Made by a program: the position numbers and the translations under genes. A stretch of 64,000 bases of DNA from Druceiella hillmani (taxonomy: Eukaryota; Arthropoda; Insecta; Lepidoptera; Hepialidae). Positions within the stretch are counted from its first letter, which is position 1; every line of letters starts with the position of its first letter. The notes under the pieces were generated by a model. It saw only the letters and a list, made by a program, of their open reading frames with translations. It was not told the DNA's origin and searched no databases. This document shows positions 34,315 through 45,074 of this stretch, piece by piece. The stretch is taken from NCBI GenBank assembly GCA_039881145.1, contig JAYKKI010000032.1, positions 13,844,501 through 13,908,500 of the forward strand, written 5' to 3'.

Positions 34315-34421
34315 ATTTTATACAAAAAAATATGTTTTTGTCAGTTAATATATAATGCGGAATATCATTTTATATTCCGCATTATATATTAACTGAGAAA
34401 AACATATTTTTTGTATAAAAT
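34315..34421. repeat. near-perfect 50-bp palindrome with a 6-nt loop
   Basis: The left arm 34315-34365 and right arm 34372-34421 are reverse complements with one mismatch and one single-base indel. Centre: ataatgcggaatat-catttt-atattccgcattat. Such nearly intact arms imply recent origin or selection. RNA from either strand would form a 50-bp duplex. No transposase or target-site duplication was seen; candidates are a very short snap-back (foldback) element or a precursor of small RNAs. Confidence 0.95.
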
Positions 34422-34489
34422 TAAATTATTTACCTCCTCTTTAATTATTATACGAATATTAAAAAAAAATAACTACTCGCATCCGTTTT

Positions 34490-35065
34490 AAAATATGTAG
34501 ATTAACAGTGGTATTACTATGCCAACCTTCAAATTTGTAAGCTGCATGGTTTCTGAGAAAATTGGCTTTGAAATTAAAAAAAAATGTAAATGTATTGCTA
34601 ATCATATCTTTCTTAGAGAATTTATAAAAAATGATAACATTTAGAATGGTCTTTATAGTTTTTCCTACAACCTTTATGTGGACTTCTAAAACCTCATATT
34701 TTTCAATATTTTAGGTTGAGAAGTTTAAACACAGTGTAAACTTTGAGAATATAATACCTAGAATTAGGAAAAATAAATATTTTTGAAACCTTTATTACTA
34801 GTCTATTTAAACGACACCTCGCGCAATTAAAAAAATCATGTAATTAATTTACCCTCCCTATAATTTTCAAATGAATATTTTTGAGTTTTTGCTAACGCAG
34901 TATGTGCGGGTTAACTTATTTTATTACTTTGTTAAATTCCAAGTTAACACATGAAGCAATTTCTGAAAAAACGGATGGGACGGATATACGGACGCACACG
35001 TGAGTGATCTTGTAAAAATTCCGTTTTTCCTTTTAAAGTACGAAACTCTGAAAAGGTCAAGTGCC
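34490..35065 (+). mobile_element. retroelement 3' tail remnant
   Basis: Contains actatgccaaccttcaaatt, catggtttctgagaaaat, and, near the end, gcaatttctgaaaaaacgga then tgggacggatatacggacgc and acacgtgagtgatcttgtaa, with ttccgtttttccttttaaagtacgaaactct. This order ('actatgccaa', 'gacggac...gcacacgt', 'ccgtttttcc...acg') is a familiar insect retroelement tail. The part at 34505-34570 resembles 55497-55550. No coding part is left. Confidence 0.6.
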
Positions 35066-35069
35066 TGTT

Positions 35070-35360
35070 ATTACACGTTTACCTTGTAATGAAATGAGCA
35101 TGAAATAGGATTCTGTAATTTTCCATCTCTTATTCAAACGGTTATATCGTTATTTAGTTATTCTAATACAAGTTACCTAGAATTTTTTTCAGATTTGTTA
35201 AATGGTGAAAAATTATATAGAAGAACACAACGCAAATACGGGATGTATAATATGGAATTGTGAACGAAACGACAATTTAATTTTAAAGGAAATATGCAAC
35301 GAGGGTCATTGGATATTTTCCACTTGACGGAATGCACGAAAAACAATTATGGACTAATGT
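35070..35360. other. no recognisable feature
   Basis: A+T-rich spacer. Confidence 0.5.
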
Positions 35361-35365
35361 TATAA

Positions 35366-35602
35366 CAGTTCCTTATTACGCTGCTGAACCCTAAAAAGCC
35401 GTTACCGGTAAAAACCGCTTGCATGAGGGTTTTGGTTTTGCCGGTTTTCAAGAACGAAACTGACACTGCCGTAGATATCTTAAAAAAATTATCTCCGTTT
35501 TTATTCACAGTTTCTTCATTTACTAACATCCCTTCCAGTTCCGGATACAGAATGCATGATGCCCTAATCATTACAAGCCTATACCACCATCGTGGTTATT
35601 AG
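35366..35602 (+). other. stop-free coding-like segment, unidentified
   Basis: A 78-codon open frame without an early Met, reading PLPVKTACMRVLVLPVFK, then NETDTAVDILKKLSPFL and NIPSSSGYRMHDALI. The antisense strand also has a 74-residue frame (35347-35571), so the true coding strand, if any, is uncertain. I do not recognise a family. Possibly an old exon or TE fragment. Confidence 0.22.
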
Positions 35603-35809
35603 GTCCATAACCTCATCTACCAATATGCGTAGGTCTAAAAAATATATTCTCTGCTTTAACTTCCATAATGCATATTTGGTACAATAATTTCGAAGCAAAA
35701 CTAAATATTAAAACAAAAAACCAAAGCATAATATTTTACATCATTCGATCAATCAAAATCGTGTATTTCACTTAAGTCTTTAATCGTTATTTGTGAACGT
35801 TGTTTTTTA

Positions 35810-35920
35810 CAATTAAATGAACTTAAAGAAAGTAGAAATAATACCACATCAAGTAGTTTCATTTAATTATGAATAATGAATTTCTACAAAATTAACGCCA
35901 AATATATTCAATATTCAACG
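35810..35920 (+). repeat. interspersed repeat family P, copy D (arm only)
   Basis: acaattaaatga joins directly to acttaaagaaagtagaaata, then ataccacatcaagtagtttc, atttaattatgaataatgaa and tttctacaaaattaacgcca plus aatatattcaatattcaa. This equals the outer arm of copies at 47955-48188 and 59578-60045. The centre with the hairpin motif has been lost, as if the two arms recombined. Confidence 0.8.
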
Positions 35921-35924
35921 TAGT

Positions 35925-36480
35925 TTTTGATTCCAATTGTCATTTTTTTTCCCGACTACAGGGTATATAACGTTATGAATTTCACAAGCTATGTATGTAT
36001 TTCGTGCTTTTCAGTTATTTTTTCCGTAATCTCGTTTTGGTTTTTCCTCTTGTTGTTAATTTGTTTTAATTCATATATTAAAATACTGTTTTATTACATT
36101 GTGTTGATGTATTTGCACGTGAACAGATATGACGCCACTCTGTTAAACGTTTAAGTATGTTTTGATAAATAATAATAATGTCAATATATATAGCAGAACA
36201 TTCCCTACAAGTGACACCAGTTTACGAGTATCACACACTGGCTAGCCATATTCTCCCTCAATCGTTTTAAAGCTAATGCGGATACCCAATTAGTTGTCAA
36301 CAAAGGCAGAGTGACATTTAAGCAGCCTAACTGCTATTATTAAATTATTGAATTAAAGCAAAATCAAATATAAAATAACTAAGACATGGCATTCTGTCTC
36401 CTAGATATTCTAGTACAGCATAATAGGTCTTTTTCAATAAGCTATTTTTAGTTATTGACAACTGAGTTATTTGATTTTGT
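35925..36480. other. no recognisable feature
   Basis: A 75-residue hydrophobic frame (35927-36154) has no motif and starts in A+T-rich DNA. Nothing supported. Confidence 0.45.
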
Positions 36481-36483
36481 ATT

Positions 36484-37476
36484 TTAACGAAATACTATTT
36501 GCGTCGCTTCAGTACAGAGAATTCGCGAATAACTGTCAAAATAGTATTTGCGTAACACTTTATCTGATTTTACATACAATATTGTCATCGCATCAAGTTT
36601 TTCTTCTCCAACGGTGGCAAGTTTCTTAATTTTTAGGATCTTAAATTTTGAAAACGACCATTCCACTCTACATCAAATGTACCAATAATATAATAAAAAG
36701 TGGTCACCTTACATCAAATGTATCAATAATATTATAAAAATTACTCTTCCGTGCTAAAATTTATTGCCACAGCTGGATTTTATAATCAACATCTAGTAAC
36801 AAACATTGTTTTCATGAGCTTCTAAATTTTCGGAGTCACCTCGCCATTTTTCCAGAAAATCTACGAGTGAATTATAAATATTTGGGCATATTTATAGAGT
36901 AACATTCTGTTTTTACAATGCCTACTTATTATTCGGAAATTCGGCAAAATTTCATTTCATGACATTAGTCAGAAAGAAATTTCATTCCCATTATATTAAA
37001 GGCGAATTCTTATTCCCTTAGTTTATTTAACAAGCTATCTACTTCTAATCAGATTTCAACTTTTTACTCGTCATCCATGATATGACATCTAAAACATCTA
37101 TAATTTTATTAACTGACTCTGAAATAGTAAAAGTCACTTTAGCCTATGCATCTGGATCTGAATCTGGATTTTGTCAGACATTTTAATACACAAGTAAGTA
37201 TTTATGCAAGTAACTTTTTAATACTTATATGTCGGAGTATTATAAACTAGTAGAAAAAGTAGTAGTAGTATAAACTAGTAGAAAATAATTACCACTGATA
37301 AGAAACAATCGGTAGTCATTTTTTAACCAACAATATTTGCCAGTTGCTCACCTGTGTTATGCTTGTTCAGCTCGATAAACATTAGAAATCACTCTATTGA
37401 CTGCCCAACTTTTATGTAGCTAACTACTACACCAAGCTTGTGCCTCAAATCTGGCGTAGAATCTATCGATGGACGG
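36484..37476 (-). pseudogene. hAT-like transposase remnant (ZMYM/THAP0-like type)
   Basis: Three minus-strand pieces lie in the order expected. At 37327-37476: KLGVVVSYIKVGQSIE then FLMFIELNKHNTGEQLANI, like the 'FxGFxEVxxTTGExLAxxI' stretch of the catalytic domain of these elements. At 36775-36860: YNSLVDFLEKWRGDSENLE. At 36484-36666: a 60-residue frame with WSFSKFKILK and GEEKLDAMTILYVKSD followed by YYFDSY, matching the 'ERSFSKLKIIK...MGEEKLxALxxLxIExDxxxxxDFD' C-terminal hAT dimerisation region. Between the pieces the frame is lost by stops and indels. hAT transposases cut and paste DNA as dimers; this copy is dead. A direct duplication, acatcaaatgta-caataatat (36668 and 36713), interrupts it. 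The C-terminal match is the most convincing part. Confidence 0.62.
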
Positions 37477-37479
37477 AAA

Positions 37480-38845
37480 TATTCAGAATGGTATTAAATA
37501 TCCCAATAATATAACTTATCTCTTCTAAATTTGACTCTATATATATCTCTCGTGCGTAGATTTTCAAATGTTTCACATTTCAATATGGTCGATTTGCATT
37601 CCAAATTTTCCGTCACTTTATGATATGTTAATCTTAGCAGAGAAACATTGGAACTTGGGTCTGGTCTTGGCGTTTGGAATATCTGAACTTGGGTTTCTTC
37701 TGTATTTATGTCACTTTCGTAACTTCTTTTTTAAATAAATAATTACAGATTTAATCAGCGAAAAAATTGCGTCCTCTCAAATTACATTTTATCACAGTTA
37801 CTTGGATGAGATGTCGTAATCCAAAACCTTCGACCAAGTTGAACGATAAATCTTGACTTGTGATCATCTCTCTGATTAATTTATGAATTATTATACTCTT
37901 GCGTTATTGTGTGCAGATAGTACACTTATTGATAAATAAAAAATATAACGATCTTATGGTTTATCTTTTTGAAGTGTTTCCTCAAAAGAAGTTGCTTTTT
38001 TGCTCCTTGAATTGTTGTTAATAACTAAGAAACACGGGCTAATTTAAACCATTAAAAGACATCCATACAGTAAATCAAATGGAAATATCTGTCTGTCGTA
38101 TTCAAATTTTCTGCTTTAAATAACTTTTTGTTTGCATATTCAATTACTCAAACGAACCAAACATAAATTTAACTCAAAAATTATTGAAGTTATTAAAATA
38201 TATTTTACAGATAGTAACCCTGGAACCAACGGGACAGATAAGATTGCTGTACAATCTTGTGATATTTTTAATTGAAGTTCGACTCCTCGATAAATGTGTA
38301 TTAATTTCGCTGCACTAACTTTCTCGTTATGTGCAAAATCTTTATAACTAAGCAATAATGCAACTTTTTAAAGATTTTGAAGCAGAAATAAAAAAACATT
38401 TTTTTTCTTTTCCTTTTGACAGTATTCAAACATTTTCTGTACTTCTTTGTATTAAATCTACATGCAAATCATGAAGAGAAGAGAAAAACCGGTAATTAAT
38501 TTTAAATTAATTAAATAAATTAATAGAGAACTAGCTAATTTTTAAAAACGGGATCTTCATTTTGGTCGACCGTAGCGATATGATGGATTGCATTTCTCTA
38601 TCCCATTAGATGCCATACCCCATAATTAATAAAACGACGATACGACGAATAGGGGGCAAATAGAAATTCACAAGCATACAAATTTACTTATCAAACGCAC
38701 ATAACTTGAGATCACGCAGTCAGTCGTTGTCACCTGTCGCCCGTAACTAGCGTAGTAGCGTCTTGAGTTATTATGAATACATCCAATAATCATAAAGATT
38801 TAAATCAAAACAGACACTGCACAATGCGGTTTTCTTTTCATGCTT
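37480..38845. other. no recognisable feature
   Basis: Possibly further N-terminal hAT debris up to about 37700, not recognisable. The 71-residue minus frame at 38140-38355 has no motif; its region shares atagtaaccctg-gaccaa with 39417-39435. Confidence 0.4.
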
Positions 38846-38861
38846 CGTTCGAACAAAATAG

Positions 38862-39012
38862 TAAAATACCAGTTTAACTAGGTCAAAACTGAATAGCTAG
38901 TAACCATGAAGAGCCAGTAATAAAATACCAGTTTAACTAGGTCACGAACAAGGAACAAAATAGTAAAATACCAGTTTAACTAGGTCAAAACTGAATAGCT
39001 AGTAACCATGTT
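38862..39012. repeat. tandem repeat, 3 copies
   Basis: taaaataccagtttaactag plus gtca occurs at about 38862, 38921 and 38963. Copies 1 and 3 are also followed by aaactgaatagctagtaacc plus atg. Confidence 0.93.
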
Positions 39013-39014
39013 AT

Positions 39015-42000
39015 GCCTTTTAAAAACTGAAAATTTCCATAAACTTAAATTTGACGTCTCAAAACCGGAAGAAAAAAAATTACTTACTTTTCTTAATTTA
39101 ACAAGTTTATTACCCGATAAATTCCAAATATATATTTATACAAATTATAACACCTACAATTAAAAGAGAGTGAGGTAAAAATGCAATAACCACGTATATA
39201 TTATTATTTCGTCACACGTTTCACACACAAATTTAAATACTTTTAACGTTTATGACGTTAATATAGTATAAACTCGCATTAGTAGTTACATTATTTAAAA
39301 TTATCGAGGTGCTACTCATGGTAATTGAATCAAACAATTTCACTCGGACGTAAATATCAGTTTCATGCAAACCTAGAACCACAAATGCAACTGATATAGT
39401 TTAATGTGCGTTATAGATAGTAACCCTGAGACCAATTGTTTCATCTTGATATCTCAAAAGGTTTCGAAGTTTTTTTAATGAAAATGTTAGGTAGAAAATG
39501 ACATAAATCCCCGCCACGGTGAATGGGTAAAGGGGGATTGTAACAATACGCGAGGATGGACAGGGGAAGGGGGGAATGAGCGCATATCGACCCGCATAAG
39601 ATTTAAACAAATAATAATTTGCGGCTTCGTAACAACGTATCTGTGCGTCCTTTACAGGAATAACTTTTTTAAAAATATTAAACCACTCCGTATCTTGATT
39701 TATTAATGTAAAGTAATGGCCAATTACATTTTAATTGATGGAAATATCAAAGATTGTAAAAAAATACATCAAATTTTTGCACACTCAACGTTTGCATAAA
39801 CGACAATGACAATTTCTCTTATTAAATTAAAGAATATAAGAAAACATTACTTGGTTTGTTTCAGTTATCTGAATTCTTAATGGGTGAAATTACTTTTTAA
39901 ATTAATACAAGCTTACAAAAATTGAAGAAAAGATAATCATTATTGGTACATGTTTCCCCGAAAGAGTTGTCATATTATATTTAAAAAAAATAATCAGATC
40001 TATAACATTTTCTCATTTGATTATACATGTTTATTTTACTCAGACCAAAATAGTGGTAATTACCCATATTATGTCAGGTTATATACACCTCTAAAATATG
40101 TAAATAAAGAGATTTTTTGCAACTCTAATTTTACTAACAATTTTTTTCGAAGCGACCTCCGGTAAATAAAACAATTTAAATTTTTTTTTTCTATGACTCA
40201 CACTCAAGTGATATGATCAATAATCACTTGAGTCGCATTGTTCACATTTTTAAATAATTAAATTAAAAATGTAAATATTAATTAGAGTATTTTAAGTAAA
40301 ATTAAGTAAATTATGCTATTGATAAAAAGTCCATCGTTCCTGTGTATAAATATCACATGTAACTTTCGAATATCATATTATAAGGCCTGATGGTAACCCT
40401 ATCTCAACAATAATCCCTTGGTGGTAATAACTATTCTTCATACGTTGTGATATCCGAATACTAATCTGCGACATTTGAATTCCAAAATTTTCACTCTGTC
40501 ACAACATTAAACGCCGATCCAAACTTCGAGACCTGAGAAAGTTGACTCAGTACGGCAAACTCCGAAAAAGAAATAAATATAAATATGATCCTAGTGATAG
40601 ACAAATTCGAATATTTAGTAACAGTAATCCTTAACTAACCTGAACCCATGACTAGGTAATTCCGAAGATTTTCTTATGTATATTTTAGGTGTAATTCTCC
40701 CACAAATTGAGCCGACCTTCTTCTTATTTATATGATCACCTCCCATTTGAACAATTTCTTGGCATTTAGTGGTATCAAGTCAAGCACTTTTCGTGTCTAA
40801 CTCTGATTAGTCATTCTTGGATATTGGACATTAACTGAAAAAAAGATTTAACGATGTCAAAGTACCACAGTGCGGTCAAAGGAGTAATCTGTAATTCAAA
40901 TAATCAAATGAGATAGACAAGGAGATATGTTTATTTGGAAAGAAAATGTTATCAAACGCATGAATACATTGAAGTCACAATAAACAGGATTGGATGATAA
41001 AAAGAATATTGAATATTAATATTAAAATATAAGACAATTAAAATACAGAAAATACTATTCTGCTGGAAAAGTTGTTTGCACCTTTGCCTTTTTTACTACA
41101 ATTAAAGCCTTGTACCAAAAGACTACAAGGAGAATTCCAGTGTTAAATATTTGTTGACGAGATTGTCATATGTCAATATTTTCCCCCCTTTTAACCAACC
41201 AGAACTTCACAGAAAAAAACAGAAAATAAACTCAAATTTACTGATCATTTTATCTTATTTTTAAAGCTAGATGTAAGTAAAATCTAGACAAAGCCACAAC
41301 GTAGCACAAATTACGCAAAACCGTGAAGTCAAACAGAAAATCAAACTATTATAGTCCATCAAACTAAAACTACATGAAATTTATTTTGAAAAGACGGAGA
41401 CACAAAAATGTTTTATACTCGTTAAGTAAAATAAACTCGTAACAATCAATCGTACCTATTTTGAATTTCATCATTCATGAAATCGTCAACAACACTTGAA
41501 GATCATTCCGCGCCGTTTGCTTGACGCAAAACATTGTTTGGCTCTTCTGTTAGCATGTGTGATGTGTTTGTCAGCTTCATTAGTGCTCTTACTATTCGTT
41601 CAACAAACACGATAACAACATATGCCTATAATTTGTGTACACATTAATCTAAGTGTAGTTTTAAATAATAAGCAACTCCGAATACTATCAACGGAACGTT
41701 CGTGGAGATCCTAATTAACTAATTTAGAAGTAAACTGAGTTTCATTAGCTAAAAAATAATTTCAGATTTACCTGTTTATCTGTTTGTGAGATCTAGGAGT
41801 TTGTGACTAGATTTCGTAAACATTAACTACTATACTTTTGAATGAAAGGAAATTGTATTATTAGCCATTATGCATAAGAAACTTTGTAAATATATCCATG
41901 TTGTAACAAAATATTTATTTATTTGGCATATTCAAAAAGGTAGATATAGACGGAGTACGAATTGCTTAGTTAATTTTTTTGCAATGAAATTAAATAGACT

Positions 42001-42150
42001 TTCAGATATTCCACATGTTGCATTCATTTTACATCGCTTCTACCCGTTATTCCTATTTAATAAATGGAATATAAATGACATGGCTCCCACTTCACTTTAA
42101 TTTACTCATTGTGATTTGGTAGCTAAAAGTATTTTCTATGGCTATATTTC
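39015..42150. other. no gene; G-rich patch and one hairpin
   Basis: 39520-39590 is unusually G-rich (gtaaagggggattg, gacaggggaaggggggaatg) but the runs are not spaced for a convincing four-tract quadruplex. 40203-40234 is a perfect hairpin, actcaagtgat / atcacttgagt. Small frames at 39401-39610, 39950-40165 and 41870-42100 show no family. Confidence 0.4.
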
Positions 42151-42154
42151 GATG

Positions 42155-42220
42155 GACATAACTAAACGAAGCCGATTTCCCAAGTGACCATAACTAAACG
42201 AAGTCAATTTCCCAAGTGTG
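42155..42220. repeat. 32-bp direct duplication
   Basis: cataactaaacgaagccgat ttcccaagtg and its near copy follow each other directly. Confidence 0.92.
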
Positions 42221-42831
42221 GTCTGCATATCGCGACATACGATAACTTTCGTATTTTATTATCAGCTCCTATTCGTACTACATCGACAAAAATATCTAAA
42301 ACATTGTTTTAGATATTTAAACTAACTTTTAACTTAACTTAAACTAGACACCTAGAAAATCTCAAATAACTGGATCACTTAAATGACAAACACTTTATAT
42401 CTATTGACTTTGTCATCTTATGACATTAGGCAATGTTAGTGCAATAAGTCAGATATGTCGATTGTCCGTCATCATTTACGTAGTGTATATTCTACGGTGG
42501 AACGACACAAAAGCTTCGAAACTAAAATTCTTTTAAATATCTGAAGATTAACTAGTTGCTTGTTCTATATTAAATATTGTTTCTTACACATTCCGTAATT
42601 TTTATTTGTGGCACGACTTGAGCTCGTAACCGACAATTTTGGCCATCACTTGTCATCAAATTATTACTTAATATAATCTATTTAAATAAAAAAATGACAT
42701 ATCGGCTAAAATTCCATTCCATTCCATATATGGTATATAATTTTTTTGACAAAAATAAGTGTTAATAGTAATTATAATTCCAATTTCGCAATGACATAAA
42801 ATTTGTTCGACAAAATATTTTTATCGCAATG

Positions 42832-42882
42832 AAAAATTCTAGGTTGTGATCTAATGAAAAATTCTACGTTGTGATCTAAAGT
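42832..42882. repeat. 27-bp direct duplication
   Basis: aatgaaaaattctaggttgt gatct is repeated once with a single g-to-c change. Confidence 0.9.
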
Positions 42883-42889
42883 AACAATC

Positions 42890-43735
42890 ATGCGGTTATT
42901 GGTTTATGGCCCTAAAAAGATATACAGATGTAACACCACGTTATAATGTAACAATTTCAAGGAGAACTAGTGGCAACGGAAAATCCATTGGCCAATCATG
43001 AACCTGGACAAGCATTGCTGTTTATAATTACGAAGTTTTCGATAATTCTTAGGTCCATTAAGGGGCTCTACAGCATGCTGGTGTCGCGCCACCACCGCCG
43101 GTCCCCTGTTGGTGCAGTTACACAGCACCTTGAACATTTGCCTTGTACATCCTCTTGTAGCGATCCCAAGTTTTTAAGTTCTTTGGAATAAAATAACACG
43201 GCAATATTAAAGTAGGTACAAACTGAAAAGGAACTAGTACCTACGGAAATAAATATGAAGTAAGAAAGAACTTCCGTTGAAACGAAGGATGGAAAAACCC
43301 CTCTTGACCCTAGAGCTATACATTTTCAAATTCATGGTAGTTTATCTCAGTTCATTATTTTTTTATCAACTTGATTAAATATGCATAAACAGGTAAAACC
43401 TATTATTAATGTTGCAATATAATCCTACGATGGAGATAAAACGAGCGTATCTAAAGTGCAGCTGATGGATTTTGTATTCAAAATTGATAAAATTCAACTA
43501 GCAAATATTATTAGTATTAAGAGAATTGACTATTCCATAAATGTTTAAATAAAAAGTGCACAAAAACCATAAAATGTTTCTAGCGACACTTTACGCTTGT
43601 TCCAAACAGAAAGAAGGGTGCAGAGAAGACAACCCCGTTTATATTAATTTTTTAATATAAATTACCTCCTGCCTCCCTCATCATGAGTAAACGTAGTATT
43701 TATCACTTGCACGTCACAGCAACCATAATGTAGAT
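42890..43735. other. no supported gene; G+C-rich patch at 43050-43160
   Basis: 43080-43160 (gtgtcgcgccaccaccgccg, gtcccctgttggtgcagtta) stands out from A+T-rich flanks. Both strands have short frames there (plus 42970-43191, 73 residues; minus MFKVLCNCTNRGPAVVARH), neither recognised. It may be an imported TE piece. A small perfect hairpin tttatattaa/ttaatataaa lies at 43637-43660. Confidence 0.3.
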
Positions 43736-43737
43736 AA

Positions 43738-43858
43738 TATATTCGGTGCCCGAAAATGGCGCCATTATCGCGAGGAAACAATGAGACGTTTGTCAAACTA
43801 GGTACGTTGGTGGCAGGTATTTCCGCTTCCGGCTTAAAGCAGTTCATTTTATGTAAAT
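43738..43858. other. G+C-richer patch with an AATGGCGCCATT palindrome
   Basis: gcccgaaaatggcgccatta then tcgcgagg. The 12-bp palindrome AATGGCGCCATT holds YY1/Pho-type GCCAT on both strands and lies next to a tcgcga palindrome. A 61-residue minus frame (43662-43847) starts here (MNCFKPEAEIPATNVPS); its composition resembles TE-associated frames, but I cannot name one. A promoter or TE-derived element are both possible. Confidence 0.3.
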
Positions 43859-43859
43859 G

Positions 43860-44705
43860 GTTATATCCATTTACGCATCGTTTATATTATTTTAGATGTT
43901 TGTTCTGACTATCACAATAACTATGTACTATCCCACGCTTCACATTGTGTGGAGTAAATCCTGGATATGCATCATAATAAACTGGCACTTAGGGGTCACA
44001 TTTATTATCTTATTTTTACTCTATTAGTATCTTCTTTTATTAGTAAACTGGTCTTAACTTAATTTATTGAATACATTTTAGTAGATTCTCACCAAATTTG
44101 TTTGATTTCAATTTTAAATTCCGCACCATCAAAGCTGCAGATAACAATATAATATAAATACGAATAAAAAACATAGTTGTTACATCATATTATTGAGATA
44201 TAATTATTGCGATATGCGTTTTTTAAATTAGATTCATCTTTGAAATTGAAATTTTCAGTATTAAAAAAAATTGATTTTCTATATCATCGACCTAAACTAA
44301 AATTAAATTAACTTTCTATTCTATTTATATTGATATATCTCACATGATTGAAAATAGCTCCCTTCGATTATGAAATTAAAGTTATGTTCAAAAGGTAAAT
44401 AAGACAAAAAGGAAAAATAGTTAAGAGCACGAACTTAAAAATTTTAAAAACCTCCTGTTATGCCCTTACCCTAATTTCTAAACAATTAACCTCTTCTAAT
44501 TTTTATATTCGACAATCTCTTAACCCAAAACTATATCAGAATGAATATTAACATTAGAACTTGATCTTATTCCCTTCTTCACAAATATTCAAACCACGAA
44601 TTAATAACCACTTGATTATCTTTTACATCCCTTCATTTCAATGATACTCTTCAAAAAATATTTTATTATGTTCTCTGCTATCTTTATATTTTGTATTTAA
44701 AATAT
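43860..44705. other. no recognisable feature
   Basis: A+T-rich spacer. Confidence 0.5.
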
Positions 44706-44713
44706 GGGCTCAC

Positions 44714-45072
44714 CTGCCATAACCTTGTAACTTTATGAAACCACGAACCATCAGCATAAAAGAACATAATTAATGAATAAACTCCAGGTGAGAATATGTA
44801 TTGTTTCAGAGCCATTTTCTTACTGTCGTAAAACTCGAAACTGTAGGTTGTAGCCACTTAAGATGTAACTTCAAAGTACTGAGTGGCTTTTCACAAAACT
44901 CCCAGGTTAGGATTACCAATTTTCACAGTTTTTCTAAGACCACCTAGAAAATACGCTAAAATTTCCCATTTCTGACTCTGAATCCATGAAACCTATATTT
45001 GAAGATGGTTAGCATCTTTTGGTTCAAAAAATCTTTGTATTTTGAAAAGAAGTAGGCTGTAGACCTTATGTT
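44714..45072 (-). pseudogene. broken coding-like segment ending at a splice-donor-like site, unidentified
   Basis: One minus-strand frame of about 119 codons has only three stops, far fewer than A+T-rich chance DNA should give. Readable pieces are LLLFKIQRFFEPKDANHLQI-stop, WEILAYFLGGLRKTVKIG, then KATQYFEVTS-stop and YSFEFYDSKKMALKQYIF, then MFFYADGSWFHKVTRLWQ. At the last codon (44714-44716) the DNA reads CAG|GTGAGC, a good donor consensus. The upstream 108-residue frame (44956-45282) overlaps it in another frame. I do not recognise the family. It could be a decayed exon of a host gene or chance; stops in all upstream parts argue against a live exon, except perhaps the last 50 codons. Confidence 0.35.
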
Positions 45073-45074
45073 AT

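Noticed and set aside
35366..35602. Resemblance to a tRNA-synthetase anticodon-binding domain
   Set aside because: Only loose hydrophobic spacing matches; the key 'DE(I/L)G' motif is absent.
39520..39590. G-quadruplex
   Set aside because: G runs are present, but four runs with short loops are not.
40640..40800. Minus-strand patch resembling a CUB-domain end (VGSICGRITP ... GF)
   Set aside because: Similarity rests on a few residues. Several stops occur and no disulphide pattern or intact exon borders fit.
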